From Vulcanimicrobiota bacterium (GTDB lineage Bacteria > Vulcanimicrobiota > Vulcanimicrobiia > Vulcanimicrobiales > Vulcanimicrobiaceae), in NCBI GenBank assembly GCA_027306785.1, contig DAHUZB010000035.1, forward strand, positions 62,001 to 126,000: a stretch of 64,000 nucleotides of DNA, written 5' to 3'. A program made the translations under genes and the position numbers. The notes beneath the pieces were generated by a model. That model was not told the origin of the DNA. It searched no databases and was given only the letters and a program-made list of their open reading frames with translations. Below are positions 9,150-17,299 of this stretch, one piece after another. Numbering within the stretch: position 1 is the first letter of the stretch; every line of letters starts with the position of its first letter.

Positions 9150-9328
9150 GAGGGCCGGATACCGTTTCCGTCGGTTCGCCTGAGCCCCCGAACGATCGTC
9201 GACTTTTTCCCGCCGGACTACCATCGCACGCAACCGAGCGGAAGCAACGTGAACCATATCGCCCTTACGGGTGCGAACTCGGCGCACGAGATCGCAGCGT
9301 TGCTGCGCGAACGCGGCATCGACGGCGG
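9150..9328 (+). pseudogene. Fragment of a VOC/glyoxalase-family gene
   Basis: Only the middle of a VOC-fold protein remains: IPFPSVRLSPRTIVDFFPPDYH, TQPSGSNVNHIAL and EIAALLRERGI. This order is typical of single-domain VOC proteins. The N-terminal part and the C-terminal metal-ligand strand are absent. The reading frame runs into the DUF5069 sequence out of frame at about 9328. It appears to be a deletion relic. Confidence 0.65.
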
Positions 9329-9637
9329 ATGGAGGGCTACTTGTGGCTCGCGCGAGCAATCGACAAGGGGCGCGCGCACGCCGCCGGTACGATCGGCGAG
9401 TACGTGTATCCATGCCCCATCGATCGAGGCGTGATGGAACGTTGGGGCATTACGCCCGAAGAATTCGATGCCGCTCTCCGCGACCACACGAACGACGCCT
9501 CGATGCTGAACAGGATACGCGCGCGCGTCCCGCAGGATCGCGCGGTCCGAGCAAATAGTTGGGTGTGCGTGGAGAAATTCGAAAACCTCGAGCGCCAAGA
9601 TCGCGAAGAGGGCGCTTTCGGGAGCCTAGCATCATGA
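9329..9637 (+). CDS. DUF5069-domain protein, N-terminus lost
   Basis: The sequence MEGYLWLARAIDKGRA, then GTIGEYVYPCPIDRGVMERWG and TPEEFDAALRD matches the DUF5069 family. Members usually have 15-20 more residues before this motif. Here those codons are replaced by VOC-derived sequence in another frame, and no ribosome site precedes the ATG at 9329. The stop overlaps the start of the next gene as ATGA, so this was originally the upstream partner of the PEP-mutase family gene. It may be untranslated now. Confidence 0.55.
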   Translation: MEGYLWLARAIDKGRAHAAGTIGEYVYPCPIDRGVMERWGITPEEFDAALRDHTNDASMLNRIRARVPQDRAVRANSWVCVEKFENLERQDREEGAFGSLAS

Positions 9638-10428
9638 CAACGCAGCACGAGAAGGCGGTCGCGTTCGCGCGATTGCACGAACAGCCTCATCCTTTCGTGA
9701 TACCGAATCCGTGGGATGCCGGAAGTGCCAAGGAATTCGGCTCGCTCGGATTCTCCGCGCTCGCAACGACGAGTTACGGACTTGCGGCATCGCTCGGGCG
9801 GCGCGACGGCGCCCGTGCGGTCTCGCGCGATGAGGCTCTCGCACACGCGCGTGCCATCGTCGAAGCCGTCGATCTTCCCGTCTCGGCGGATCTGGAACAT
9901 GGGTACGGCGACAACCCAACGGACGTTGCGCGGACGATCCGACTCGCCGCCGTGGCGGGGCTGGTGGGCGCGTCGATCGAGGACGCAACGGGGCTGGACG
10001 GCGAGCCGATCTATGCGTTCGATATCGCGGTAGAGCGAATCGCCGCCGCAGCCGAAGCCGCGCGCGCACTTCCATTTCCGTTCACGCTCACCGCGCGCGC
10101 GGAGAACTATCTGCACGACGTTAACGACTTGGACGACACGATCGCGCGGCTCGTGGCCTACGAGCGAGCCGGCGCCGACGTGCTCTACGCACCGATGCTT
10201 CCCGATGCCGATGCCATTCGCGCCGTCTGTGCGGCCCTGAGCAAGCCGGTAAACGTGCTCGCATGGGGGCCGGTGCTTGATCTCAGCCTCGACGAGCTTG
10301 CCGATCTCGGCGTCCGCCGCGTGAGCACGGGCTCGATGCTGTACAACCTCGCGCAGCGCACCGCCTCCAACGCCGCCCGCAGCATCGCCGCGACCGGACG
10401 ATTCGACGCGCTCTCGTTGAAGCGTTAG
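9634..10428 (+). CDS. Isocitrate lyase/phosphoenolpyruvate mutase family protein
   Basis: The 264-residue TIM-barrel protein has PNPWDAGSAKEF, ADLEHGYGDNP (metal/substrate loop), GASIEDATG and FTLTARAENYL in the order of the PEP-mutase/ICL superfamily. Members cleave or form C-C or C-P bonds next to a carboxylate (for example 2-methylisocitrate-like substrates); the substrate cannot be fixed here. The loop lacks the KKCGH catalytic signature of true isocitrate lyases. The ATG at 9634 is preceded by GGGAGCC. Confidence 0.88.
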   Translation: MTTQHEKAVAFARLHEQPHPFVIPNPWDAGSAKEFGSLGFSALATTSYGLAASLGRRDGARAVSRDEALAHARAIVEAVDLPVSADLEHGYGDNPTDVARTIRLAAVAGLVGASIEDATGLDGEPIYAFDIAVERIAAAAEAARALPFPFTLTARAENYLHDVNDLDDTIARLVAYERAGADVLYAPMLPDADAIRAVCAALSKPVNVLAWGPVLDLSLDELADLGVRRVSTGSMLYNLAQRTASNAARSIAATGRFDALSLKR

Positions 10429-10447
10429 CACGCGATTCGATCACGAG

Positions 10448-12379
10448 TTACCAGGACGCCGGGTCGATCTTGGTGAGAGCCGGCACCAGGCCGGCTTGGG
10501 TCGAATCGAGCACCGCCGTCGATGTCAGATAGAGATACCCGTCGTTTCCGACGACGAGCTGCATCGGATTGTCTACGATATTCGACCGCGTGGAGAAGGT
10601 CGGATATGCCGACACGCTACCGGAGGGCGTGATGCGCACGACGCCTTGCGTATTGACATCGGTGAAGTATACGTTTCCGGCGTGATCGACCACGAGACTG
10701 CCGACAAACGGGAGGTAGGACGCTCCGCTAAACGGGAAGTCCCAGACCGGATCGTACGAAATCGGCGTACTCGACACCACTGTTCCGCTCGTTGAAAATT
10801 TCATGAGGTTTTGGGATCCGTAAGCAAATGGGGCCCAAAAATTGCCGTCGGGTCCGACGACGAATCGCAAGGGCGTTTGGCTCGTCGATCCCGGCAGCGT
10901 GTAGGTGGTTAGGACACCCGACGGCGTCAATTTTGCGACGTTCGGCCCGAGCGAAAACCAAAAATTTCCGTCCGGTCCGACGACCAGATTGCTCGGCGCT
11001 ATCGTCGTGCTGACGACTTGACGAATGTTTCCCGAAGTATCGATGCGACCGATACCGATACCGGGTGAATACAGGTCACTGGAGCTCAACCCGAACCACA
11101 CCGCGCCGTCCGGACCCAGCACCATGCTATCGACCTCGCTACTGCTTGTTTGCAGCGTTCCGGTAAACGGGTAACTGATAAATACGCCGGTCGGCGTTAC
11201 GCGATTGATACCGCTTACTTCGTAATAGTTGTCGCGATAGTCGGACCAGATATTGCCGTCGCTGCCTTCGACCAAATCGTAGCCGTCGCCCACGTGATGC
11301 GTATCCGGATCCGGGAAGGCGACGAATTGCGCTCCGGGTGTCAGTGAACCGATCCCGCTCCCGATGTTCGTCCAAAAATTTCCACCGGGCCCGACGATCA
11401 ATCCTTGGATATAGTTGGGCGCATTGAGAATTTGCATCTCCTTCGGCAAGGTCGTAATGAGGGCTTCGGAATTCGAGATGGTGCCGAGCGATGCAGTCAA
11501 CGTGAACTCGTCTCCTTTGCCGTCGTATGCCAGGGGCACGGTCGCCGGAACCGACGTCACGGAGGTTGCGCCGAGAGTCGTACGCCCCGATGTATCGCTG
11601 CTCGTGATCGAAATCGCCGCAGGCAACGTGCCGCTGATCGGCGCCCCCAACTCGTCGAGTGCATCGACTCTGACCGTCGGTTGACTCGGTGAACCGATCG
11701 TCATCGTCGCCGAAGGCGTAGCAAGTTCGAGCGAAGCGATGCCCGTACTGAAGACGGCAAAGTATGCCGAGGATCCCGCCGGAATCGATATCGGTCGATT
11801 CGTCGTGGAAGGTATGGTAACGGTCGTCCCCGTCTCCGAACCCGGGCCCGCGACCGGAGTCCAAGGCGGGAGGAGCGCATTCGATAGATACTGCGCAACG
11901 TACACGTTCCGTCCGCGGAGATCGTATCCCGGCGGGATCGTGAGCGTCACTCCGGGCGCGCCGTCGAAACTGATCGCTTGCGTCGGAGTCAGGGTAACAT
12001 AAAGCAAGCCGCTGTCCACGGACGATGCGACGGCAGCGCGCGCTTTGGAAAGCACGTGGTTTTGAAGCGTCGTCACTCCGACAGGAGCGACGGTGGAGAC
12101 CGTAACCGTCACGCTTCCAAGTCCGATGATCCCCGGAATTGCAAGCGATCCGCGGAATCCGGCTACTCCGGGTAGCGGCACCATGGTCGGATTGGCTTGA
12201 ACGGTGAAGGTGTTCGACGCCGAAGATCCTTGCCCGGCGGGTGTTGATATTGCGGTTGGGGTCGGCGATACGTTCGGCAGGGGGTTCACGCCGGAGCTCT
12301 GCCCGCCGCCTCCACCGCCGCACCCCGCAAATGCGATCGCGAGCGCAAGTAATCCGCCGAGATACCAGAGTGTCTTCAT
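10448..12379 (-). CDS. Lipoprotein with streptogramin-lyase/NHL-like propeller repeats
   Basis: The protein has 643 residues. The signal peptide ends in the lipobox AFAGC followed by a Gly run and a Ser/Pro/Thr linker. Residues about 60-330 are beta-sandwich-like. The C-terminal half has repeats of the form GPDGNFWF, GPDGAVWFG and GSDGNIWSD, about 40-60 residues apart, each followed by an I-x-x-x-TPSG strand. This is the pattern of virginiamycin-B-lyase-like beta-propellers, but catalysis is not implied. It starts 2 bp after the stop of the paralogous lipoprotein upstream, so the two form one operon. Confidence 0.8.
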   Translation of the reverse strand: MKTLWYLGGLLALAIAFAGCGGGGGGQSSGVNPLPNVSPTPTAISTPAGQGSSASNTFTVQANPTMVPLPGVAGFRGSLAIPGIIGLGSVTVTVSTVAPVGVTTLQNHVLSKARAAVASSVDSGLLYVTLTPTQAISFDGAPGVTLTIPPGYDLRGRNVYVAQYLSNALLPPWTPVAGPGSETGTTVTIPSTTNRPISIPAGSSAYFAVFSTGIASLELATPSATMTIGSPSQPTVRVDALDELGAPISGTLPAAISITSSDTSGRTTLGATSVTSVPATVPLAYDGKGDEFTLTASLGTISNSEALITTLPKEMQILNAPNYIQGLIVGPGGNFWTNIGSGIGSLTPGAQFVAFPDPDTHHVGDGYDLVEGSDGNIWSDYRDNYYEVSGINRVTPTGVFISYPFTGTLQTSSSEVDSMVLGPDGAVWFGLSSSDLYSPGIGIGRIDTSGNIRQVVSTTIAPSNLVVGPDGNFWFSLGPNVAKLTPSGVLTTYTLPGSTSQTPLRFVVGPDGNFWAPFAYGSQNLMKFSTSGTVVSSTPISYDPVWDFPFSGASYLPFVGSLVVDHAGNVYFTDVNTQGVVRITPSGSVSAYPTFSTRSNIVDNPMQLVVGNDGYLYLTSTAVLDSTQAGLVPALTKIDPASW

Positions 12380-12381
12380 GG

Positions 12382-14115
12382 CTAGAGGATAATCTTTCCG
12401 ACAACATTGCCGCGCGTGTACCATAGGTTGCCGTCCGAGCCTTTTGCAAATGCGCCGACGTCCGCCGCTACCGTATTCGTTCCGCACGTCACGGGAAGCA
12501 CGAAGTACCCATAGGAGCCGCTCGTCGTAACACGCTCGACCAACCTCGAGCAGCCGTTGCTGTTACCAGTCGAAATCCAAAGCGCCCCATCCGGACCGAA
12601 TGCAAGCGCGTTCGGGTATGCTCCACCGCCGACCGACGGCGCAACGGCCATACCGATTTGAAAGGATGAAAATGCGCCCGACGTCGTCATGCGGCCGACA
12701 TGATCGGATTCATAGAGGAAATAGAGCGCGCCATCCGGGCCGAGTGCGACGTTGCCGCTATTTGCGCAACAGGAAATTTGCGCAATTGAGAGCGGATAGT
12801 CGGTGATCACGCCGGAGGGCGAAATACTCAGCAAGCCGTTCATTTGGCTAGTGACCAAGTTCGTTTCGAACTCGAACCACAGATTTCCATCGCCGGCAAG
12901 AACGCCGCCGCCGAGCGCGACGTTTCCGCCCGTTAGCGGGAAGTCCGTTGCCACCCCTGCGGGCGTCACGCGCTCGATGCTCGCGATGCCGGCTCCCCCA
13001 TCAGCCATCCAAAAATTCCCGTCCGCCCCGAGCGCGAGTTGGCCCGGCAGGCTGCCCGGAAGCGCGGGCGACTGAAAGCCCGCGCCGGCGCCGGTATATT
13101 GCGCGAGGGTGCCGAGATTCGTGATTCCCCAAATGTTGCCGGCGGCATCGGGAACGATATCTTCGAAGAATAGGGCCGTAGGCGACTCCGTCACCGCGCC
13201 CGACATCGAAACGGTACCGATCGATGTGGTGTTGGTGAGCGTTCGTTCCGCAAACGAAACCGAGCCATTCGGATTTTCGAACATCTTTCCGCTCAGATTC
13301 GATTCCCATGTCGAAGCACCCGAAGGGATCGGATATTCGACGGTGCGCAACGCCGGCATCATGGTATCGCCTGTGCCGAATGTCTGACTGAACGGAACTC
13401 CGGCCGACAACTGCGCATTGACGTAGCTCGTGCCGTTGTACGAGAGCGTTACGGCCTGACCCGGGGCCGTCACCGCATTCGTCGAGAGGCTCGTTGCACC
13501 GCTTGTATCGGTGTTGTAGAGCGGCACGGGCGAGGTGTACGGTTCGGGACCCACGATGATCGCGCCCGCGGCATCATATGCGGTGACCGTCACCGGAATC
13601 GTCGAAGGTGAGCCCATGACGGGATTTTCGTTCTGGAGGCGCACGAGCGCATTTTTCCATATCCCTTGAAGCGCAAGCGGAACCGTCGTCTTTCCCGCAA
13701 TGGTTGCCGTGCCCGTCACGGTCGAGAGCACGTTACCATTCGCATCGAGCGTTTTTACGGTAAAGGTGATCGGGCCGTTCGGCGCCGGGATATCCGCATA
13801 GCAGTTGATGACGCCGCTAGCAAGCGTGCATTGCGAGGATGAGGGCGTCAGCGCGATTTCAACCGATTGGCCGTTGATCGTGACATGCAAATCTGCCGTT
13901 GCACTCGAAAAGCCCGCCGGTCTGACGGCGAAGGTCTGCGTCGAATATGGATCGGAGATCGTGAAATGCGCATCACCGGGAACCGGTGACGATGGCGACG
14001 GCGATGGCGAGACCATCGGGAGAGGTCCCGACGAACTACCCCCTCCTCCACCACCGCCACATGCTGCGGTGACGGCCAGGCAAAGTCCGGCAAGAGCGAA
14101 GCGCAACGATTTCAA
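12382..14115 (-). CDS. Lipoprotein with streptogramin-lyase-like repeats, operon partner
   Basis: The protein has 577 residues. A TTG start at 14115 is chosen because GGAG lies 9 bases upstream and the signal peptide (LRFALAGLCLAVTAAC, lipobox TAAC) begins just after it; no ATG fits. Propeller-type repeats (GADGNFWM, GDGNLWFEF, GPDGALYFL, GPDGALWIS, GSDGNLWY) occupy the C-terminal 300 residues. It is paralogous to the gene downstream and similar in plan to the pair at 32601-36717. The untranslated leader carries a terminator-like hairpin (14137-14159). Confidence 0.78.
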   Translation of the reverse strand: MKSLRFALAGLCLAVTAACGGGGGGGSSSGPLPMVSPSPSPSSPVPGDAHFTISDPYSTQTFAVRPAGFSSATADLHVTINGQSVEIALTPSSSQCTLASGVINCYADIPAPNGPITFTVKTLDANGNVLSTVTGTATIAGKTTVPLALQGIWKNALVRLQNENPVMGSPSTIPVTVTAYDAAGAIIVGPEPYTSPVPLYNTDTSGATSLSTNAVTAPGQAVTLSYNGTSYVNAQLSAGVPFSQTFGTGDTMMPALRTVEYPIPSGASTWESNLSGKMFENPNGSVSFAERTLTNTTSIGTVSMSGAVTESPTALFFEDIVPDAAGNIWGITNLGTLAQYTGAGAGFQSPALPGSLPGQLALGADGNFWMADGGAGIASIERVTPAGVATDFPLTGGNVALGGGVLAGDGNLWFEFETNLVTSQMNGLLSISPSGVITDYPLSIAQISCCANSGNVALGPDGALYFLYESDHVGRMTTSGAFSSFQIGMAVAPSVGGGAYPNALAFGPDGALWISTGNSNGCSRLVERVTTSGSYGYFVLPVTCGTNTVAADVGAFAKGSDGNLWYTRGNVVGKIIL

Positions 14116-14136
14116 CGATTTGAACTCCGAAACGGC

Positions 14137-14159
14137 AAAAAAATTGCCGTAAAGGCAAT
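14137..14159 (-). promoter_or_regulatory. Terminator-like hairpin in the lipoprotein leader
   Basis: On the minus strand, ATTGCC-TTTAC-GGCAAT is followed directly by a run of seven T. It lies about 20-40 bases before the TTG start of the lipoprotein gene. It could end transcription from upstream, or act as an attenuator. A decayed copy lies at 14391-14407. Confidence 0.5.
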
Positions 14160-14257
14160 CGGGTGACGCTTTTCTTGAACTCGGAGTCGCCTTCCCTGGG
14201 AGTTTCGGCCCATTCTCCGCGACGCGGACTCGGCCGCCGATTGATCTAAGACAAAAA

Positions 14258-14321
14258 AGATCAAGAACATTTGCGAACACGATCCCTTCAAGAATCTCGC
14301 CGACCAAAGACGAGTCATCTT
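14258..14321 (-). pseudogene. Duplicated 3' end of the membrane-protein gene at 15368
   Basis: The 64 bases match 15378-15441 with roughly eight differences. On the minus strand they encode a related tail (VGEILEGIVFANVLDLF against VAEILEWVVFANVFDLL). The rest of the gene is missing, so this is a fragment created by a local duplication. Confidence 0.75.
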
Positions 14322-14468
14322 GCCAGGCAAAGGCCGGCAAATACGAAGCGCAAGGATCTCAACGAACTCGGACTCCGAAAAAGCAAAAGGATTGCCCAAA
14401 AGGCAACTCGTCAGCCTAACTCTCGGGCTTGCACTCGGGCTCCCTGGGAGTTTTCGCCTAGTGGAACC

Positions 14469-15275
14469 TCACCGCGCCACCGCCGCCTCCCAGCCGTCGT
14501 AATCGCCGCCGAATTTCTGCGCGAGGTGCTCCATGAGTTCGCGCGATGCCAGGATGGTCGCGGGCGTCGGGACGGCTTCGAGATTACTTATCACACTCCA
14601 GCGATGTTCGCTCGCACCGCTTGGAAGCTCGCCGAGAGGCGTGCTGACTCGCGCACGATACCCGTGTTCCCAGAGTTCCGTGTAACAGCGTTCCGCATCG
14701 TCGCGCTCGGGTATGTAGAGGTAGAACACGATATCGGTCGATTTCGAGAGGTCGGAGCCGGCCGCGGCGAGCGCTTGGAGCACGCGTTCATCGTCATTGC
14801 CGTCGCTGCCTCCGGCGAGCGCGTGCGGTCCGACGATCATCGGGCGCGCAGGCGTGAACCAGGCCTTTAGGCGCTCGAACAGTCCAGGACGACTCGGCAT
14901 GAACGACGAGTACTCCATCCACTTTGGATCGTGAGCAAACCATATCCGGGCAATGTCGGCACATTCGGCAGGGATCGGAACATCCGCTCGTTCGGCGCGG
15001 CGTCCAAGATAGAACAAGAACGTGTAGGATTTTCCCGCGCGTGTGATACCCGCCACGTGCACGCCGTCATGTGCGAGAAGAAACGCGGTCATTCCGTCGA
15101 GAAATGCATCACGCCGTTCAGTCGCCTGTATCATGTATGTCCCGGGGAAATTCACGGCCAGAAGTGTTTCGCGATTTTCACGCAACGACTTCGAGGCATA
15201 CGCGGCATCAGCCAACACGACGAACTGCGAGCCGTCTTCCAGCGCGCCTCTCGCAACCATCCACTTCTCAGCCAT
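14469..15275 (-). CDS. RraB (RNase E inhibitor)-domain protein
   Basis: The protein has 268 residues. The C-terminal part (about 160-268) matches RraB: DERVLQALAAAGSDLSK, then VFYLYIPERDDAERC, then the terminal QKFGGDYDGWEAAV. The N-terminal 140 residues resemble the DUF695-type domain often found before RraB (inference). RraB proteins bind RNase E; whether this organism has RNase E cannot be seen here. The ATG at 15275 is preceded by AGAGAGGAAG. It lies 92 bp downstream of the membrane-protein gene and probably shares its transcript. Confidence 0.8.
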   Translation of the reverse strand: MAEKWMVARGALEDGSQFVVLADAAYASKSLRENRETLLAVNFPGTYMIQATERRDAFLDGMTAFLLAHDGVHVAGITRAGKSYTFLFYLGRRAERADVPIPAECADIARIWFAHDPKWMEYSSFMPSRPGLFERLKAWFTPARPMIVGPHALAGGSDGNDDERVLQALAAAGSDLSKSTDIVFYLYIPERDDAERCYTELWEHGYRARVSTPLGELPSGASEHRWSVISNLEAVPTPATILASRELMEHLAQKFGGDYDGWEAAVAR

Positions 15276-15367
15276 GCTTCCTCTCTTTTACGAACGCCCG
15301 GGTAACCCATTTCAGCAACGGTTCCGGCGGAAGGCTCGCGGTAACGTGGGCTAGTCCGCCCATTGAT

Positions 15368-16036
15368 TTAGAGTAGAAGATCAAAAACATTTGCGAACAC
15401 GACCCATTCAAGAATCTCGGCGACCATAGACGAGTAATCTTCTTCAGGGCGCATATCGTAGTCGATCGCATAATGGCCAACGTGAGTCTTCCGATAGGTG
15501 AGAGCATAGATCGTTCCACTAGGCACGACGACGTGCAGTGTATTCGCCGTCCATCGCACTTGTGGTGGGTTTACCAAGTCAGAAGTCTCGTCCGTGTCGT
15601 CATCATTTGCCGTGTAGCGAAGCACGAGGATTTTGCGATGTGGACCGTGTGGTAGCGCGATGAAAACATACTTCACGACACCGTCAACACCGAAACCATA
15701 ATCGCAGTCCTCCAAGCGAACGATGGCGCGAGCGCCGTCGGGTCCGGCTACGATTGTCGTGCGCGATGCGAGCGTCGAAGCATTGCCTTGCATCTCGCAC
15801 GACGAGGCGCGGGCGATTCGAATCTGCTTGACGATCCCCACACCCATCACCGCTGCACCCAAGTACGTTAGAAACAAGGCCGCCTCAAAGACGTGCCTGG
15901 GAACTCGGAAGCCCACTTTTCGCAACGCAGCGGCAACAAGCCAGGTGCCTCCGATTGTTATTGGCCATGCGACGCCTAGCGCGAGAAGCCCTAACCAGAG
16001 GGCCGATCCAATGCCGACGACAAGCGAGCGCATCAT
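15368..16036 (-). CDS. Hypothetical membrane protein, 222 aa
   Basis: Two hydrophobic segments (about residues 5-35 and 45-68) are followed by a soluble beta-rich domain of about 140 residues containing two cysteines (SSCEM, EDCDYG). The first in-frame ATG pair is at 16036 and 16033. A perfect 12-base palindrome abuts the start codon, so translation or transcription is probably repressor-controlled. No family is recognised. Confidence 0.65.
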   Translation of the reverse strand: MMRSLVVGIGSALWLGLLALGVAWPITIGGTWLVAAALRKVGFRVPRHVFEAALFLTYLGAAVMGVGIVKQIRIARASSCEMQGNASTLASRTTIVAGPDGARAIVRLEDCDYGFGVDGVVKYVFIALPHGPHRKILVLRYTANDDDTDETSDLVNPPQVRWTANTLHVVVPSGTIYALTYRKTHVGHYAIDYDMRPEEDYSSMVAEILEWVVFANVFDLLL

Positions 16037-16063
16037 GCTTAACTTTGTATCACAAAGTTAAGC
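16037..16063. promoter_or_regulatory. Perfect palindrome, probable operator
   Basis: GCTTAACTTTGT, three bases, then ACAAAGTTAAGC forms a perfect 12-base dyad ending one base before the ATG at 16036. It is AT-rich in a GC-rich context. The dyad symmetry and position fit a homodimeric repressor site; no cognate regulator gene is adjacent. Confidence 0.7.
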
Positions 16064-16096
16064 GCCACACAACACTCGGATGTCCGGCCGCAGCCA

Positions 16097-16654
16097 TTAG
16101 GGTCGTATGGTAGCGTACGTTAATCGGACCGCATCCGCGCCGATGCGGTCGCAGGCGACGAATCGGAGTGGCGGAGGGGATGTCGCAAAATAGGGCTTCC
16201 CGGAGCCGAGGACGATCGGGCGAACGTACATGCGATATTCGTCGATGAGCGCCGGCTCGGCCAGGCTCGTCGCCAACTCCGGCCCTGCGACGGCGATCTC
16301 ACCGTCAATCTCGGATTTCAACGCGCGCACGAAAGCATCGACGCCCCGGTCAACGAGCACCGCATTTGCCCCGACGGACTTCAGCGTTCGCGAGACCACC
16401 CACTTGGGGTGCGCGCGCCACGCTTCAGCGAAGTCGCGCTCGAGCGCGCCTCATTCCGGTTGATCGTCCTCCCAATACCGCATCAACTCGTAGATGCGGC
16501 GACCGTACAAACTACCGGCGATGCTGCGCTCGTGTTCGATGAAGTGCGCGAAGAGCGCATCGTCGGGCGCCGGAAACGCAGGCTCAAGCGAGCCGTCTGC
16601 CGCTGCGACGTGTCCGTCGAGCGATTGCGTCATCGCAAATATCAACTTCGCCAC
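16097..16654 (-). pseudogene. RibD-type dihydrofolate-reductase-like gene with in-frame TGA
   Basis: Read as one frame of about 186 codons, it gives a normal RibD C-terminal/dihydrofolate-reductase-fold protein: MAKLIFAMTQSLDGHVAAA, YGRRIYELMRYWE, ERDFAEAWRAHPKWVVSRT, then DGEIAVAGPELATSL and RPIVLGSGKPYF. A TGA at 16451-16453 replaces what is usually Trp in the motif PEW. There is no frameshift; the same frame resumes directly after it. So a single nonsense change splits an otherwise intact gene. Confidence 0.8.
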
Positions 16655-16729
16655 GGATGTACCTTCGGCGCACGAAGATTCGGAGCCCCGCCGTTAGCAA
16701 GAGAGGCCCGCGTTTGGCCCCTCACGGTT

Positions 16730-16755
16730 GCTAGAACGCTAGAACGTCAGAACGG
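16730..16755. repeat. CTAGAACG-type interspersed repeat, copy 1
   Basis: GCTAGAACGCTAGAACGTCAG plus ACGG-type end; a close copy lies at 22809-22834. Related CTAGAACGGCG sequences occur at 18659 and 20153. All lie in gene-free gaps. Confidence 0.5.
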
Positions 16756-16809
16756 ATCTCATGGGATCCGACTAATTTAGGGGCATCTCGGCCTTCGGCG
16801 TGGCTTTTA

Positions 16810-17245
16810 TCGGTATCTGGGCCTCAATGGGATTTCTCGAAGATCGTCCAGCGCACGAACGACGCGCTCCGGCATGGAGCCGCCGCCATGCCCCGCATCG
16901 GCCAGCACCTCTAGGCGGCTCTTCGACCAACGCTTGTGGAGATGCCACGCCGACTCGGCGGGGCTGCTCACATCATAGGCCCCGTGGATGAGAACGCCGG
17001 GGATATCGTTCATAGCGGTCCGCGTTCTCCAAAAGCTGGCCGTCTTCGAAGAAAGCAGCGTTACGCCAATAGTGCGTAACGATCGGCGCAAAACGCAGAC
17101 GAAGGTCGGGATCTAGGAATCGTTTGTTCGGCGCAGCGCCCGGGATGAGCGAAACGTGAGCGACCTTCCAGTCACACCACACCTCAGCCGCCATCGCGCA
17201 GACGGACGATTCTTCGTCAAATAAGAGCGTTGCGAGGCCTTGCGA
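16810..17245 (-). pseudogene. Proline iminopeptidase remnant, truncated and frameshifted
   Basis: One frame gives AAEVWCDWKVAHVS, LRLRFAPIVTHYWRNAAFF and EDGQLLENADR. After a shift at about 17010 another frame continues NDIPGVLIHGAYDVSSP, LHKRWSKSRLEVL and ADAGHGG. Together these are the middle and end of an alpha/beta-hydrolase proline iminopeptidase, including the late Asp (GAYDV) and catalytic His (AGHGG). The N-terminal half with the nucleophile is absent. Confidence 0.75.
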
Positions 17246-17299
17246 TGGAGGACGATGCCTTGACTGTAAAGCTCCGCTGCGCTCACCCTAGAAGTACGC

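Larger units (their letters stand above)
14075..14459 (-). repeat. Tandem duplicated leader and signal-peptide region
   Basis: Bases 14075-14210 (start of the lipoprotein gene plus its leader) and 14322-14459 are diverged copies of each other. Both contain GCCAGGCAAAG, GAAGCGCAA, the ATTGCC hairpin and CCCTGGGAGTTT in the same order. Between them sits the 64-bp copy of a neighbouring gene's 3' end (14258-14321). The distal copy has no open lipoprotein frame. Confidence 0.75.

Noticed and set aside
14391-14407. A second riboswitch-like attenuator
   Set aside because: It is the decayed copy of the functional hairpin at 14137-14159, with no gene behind it and an interrupted T-run.
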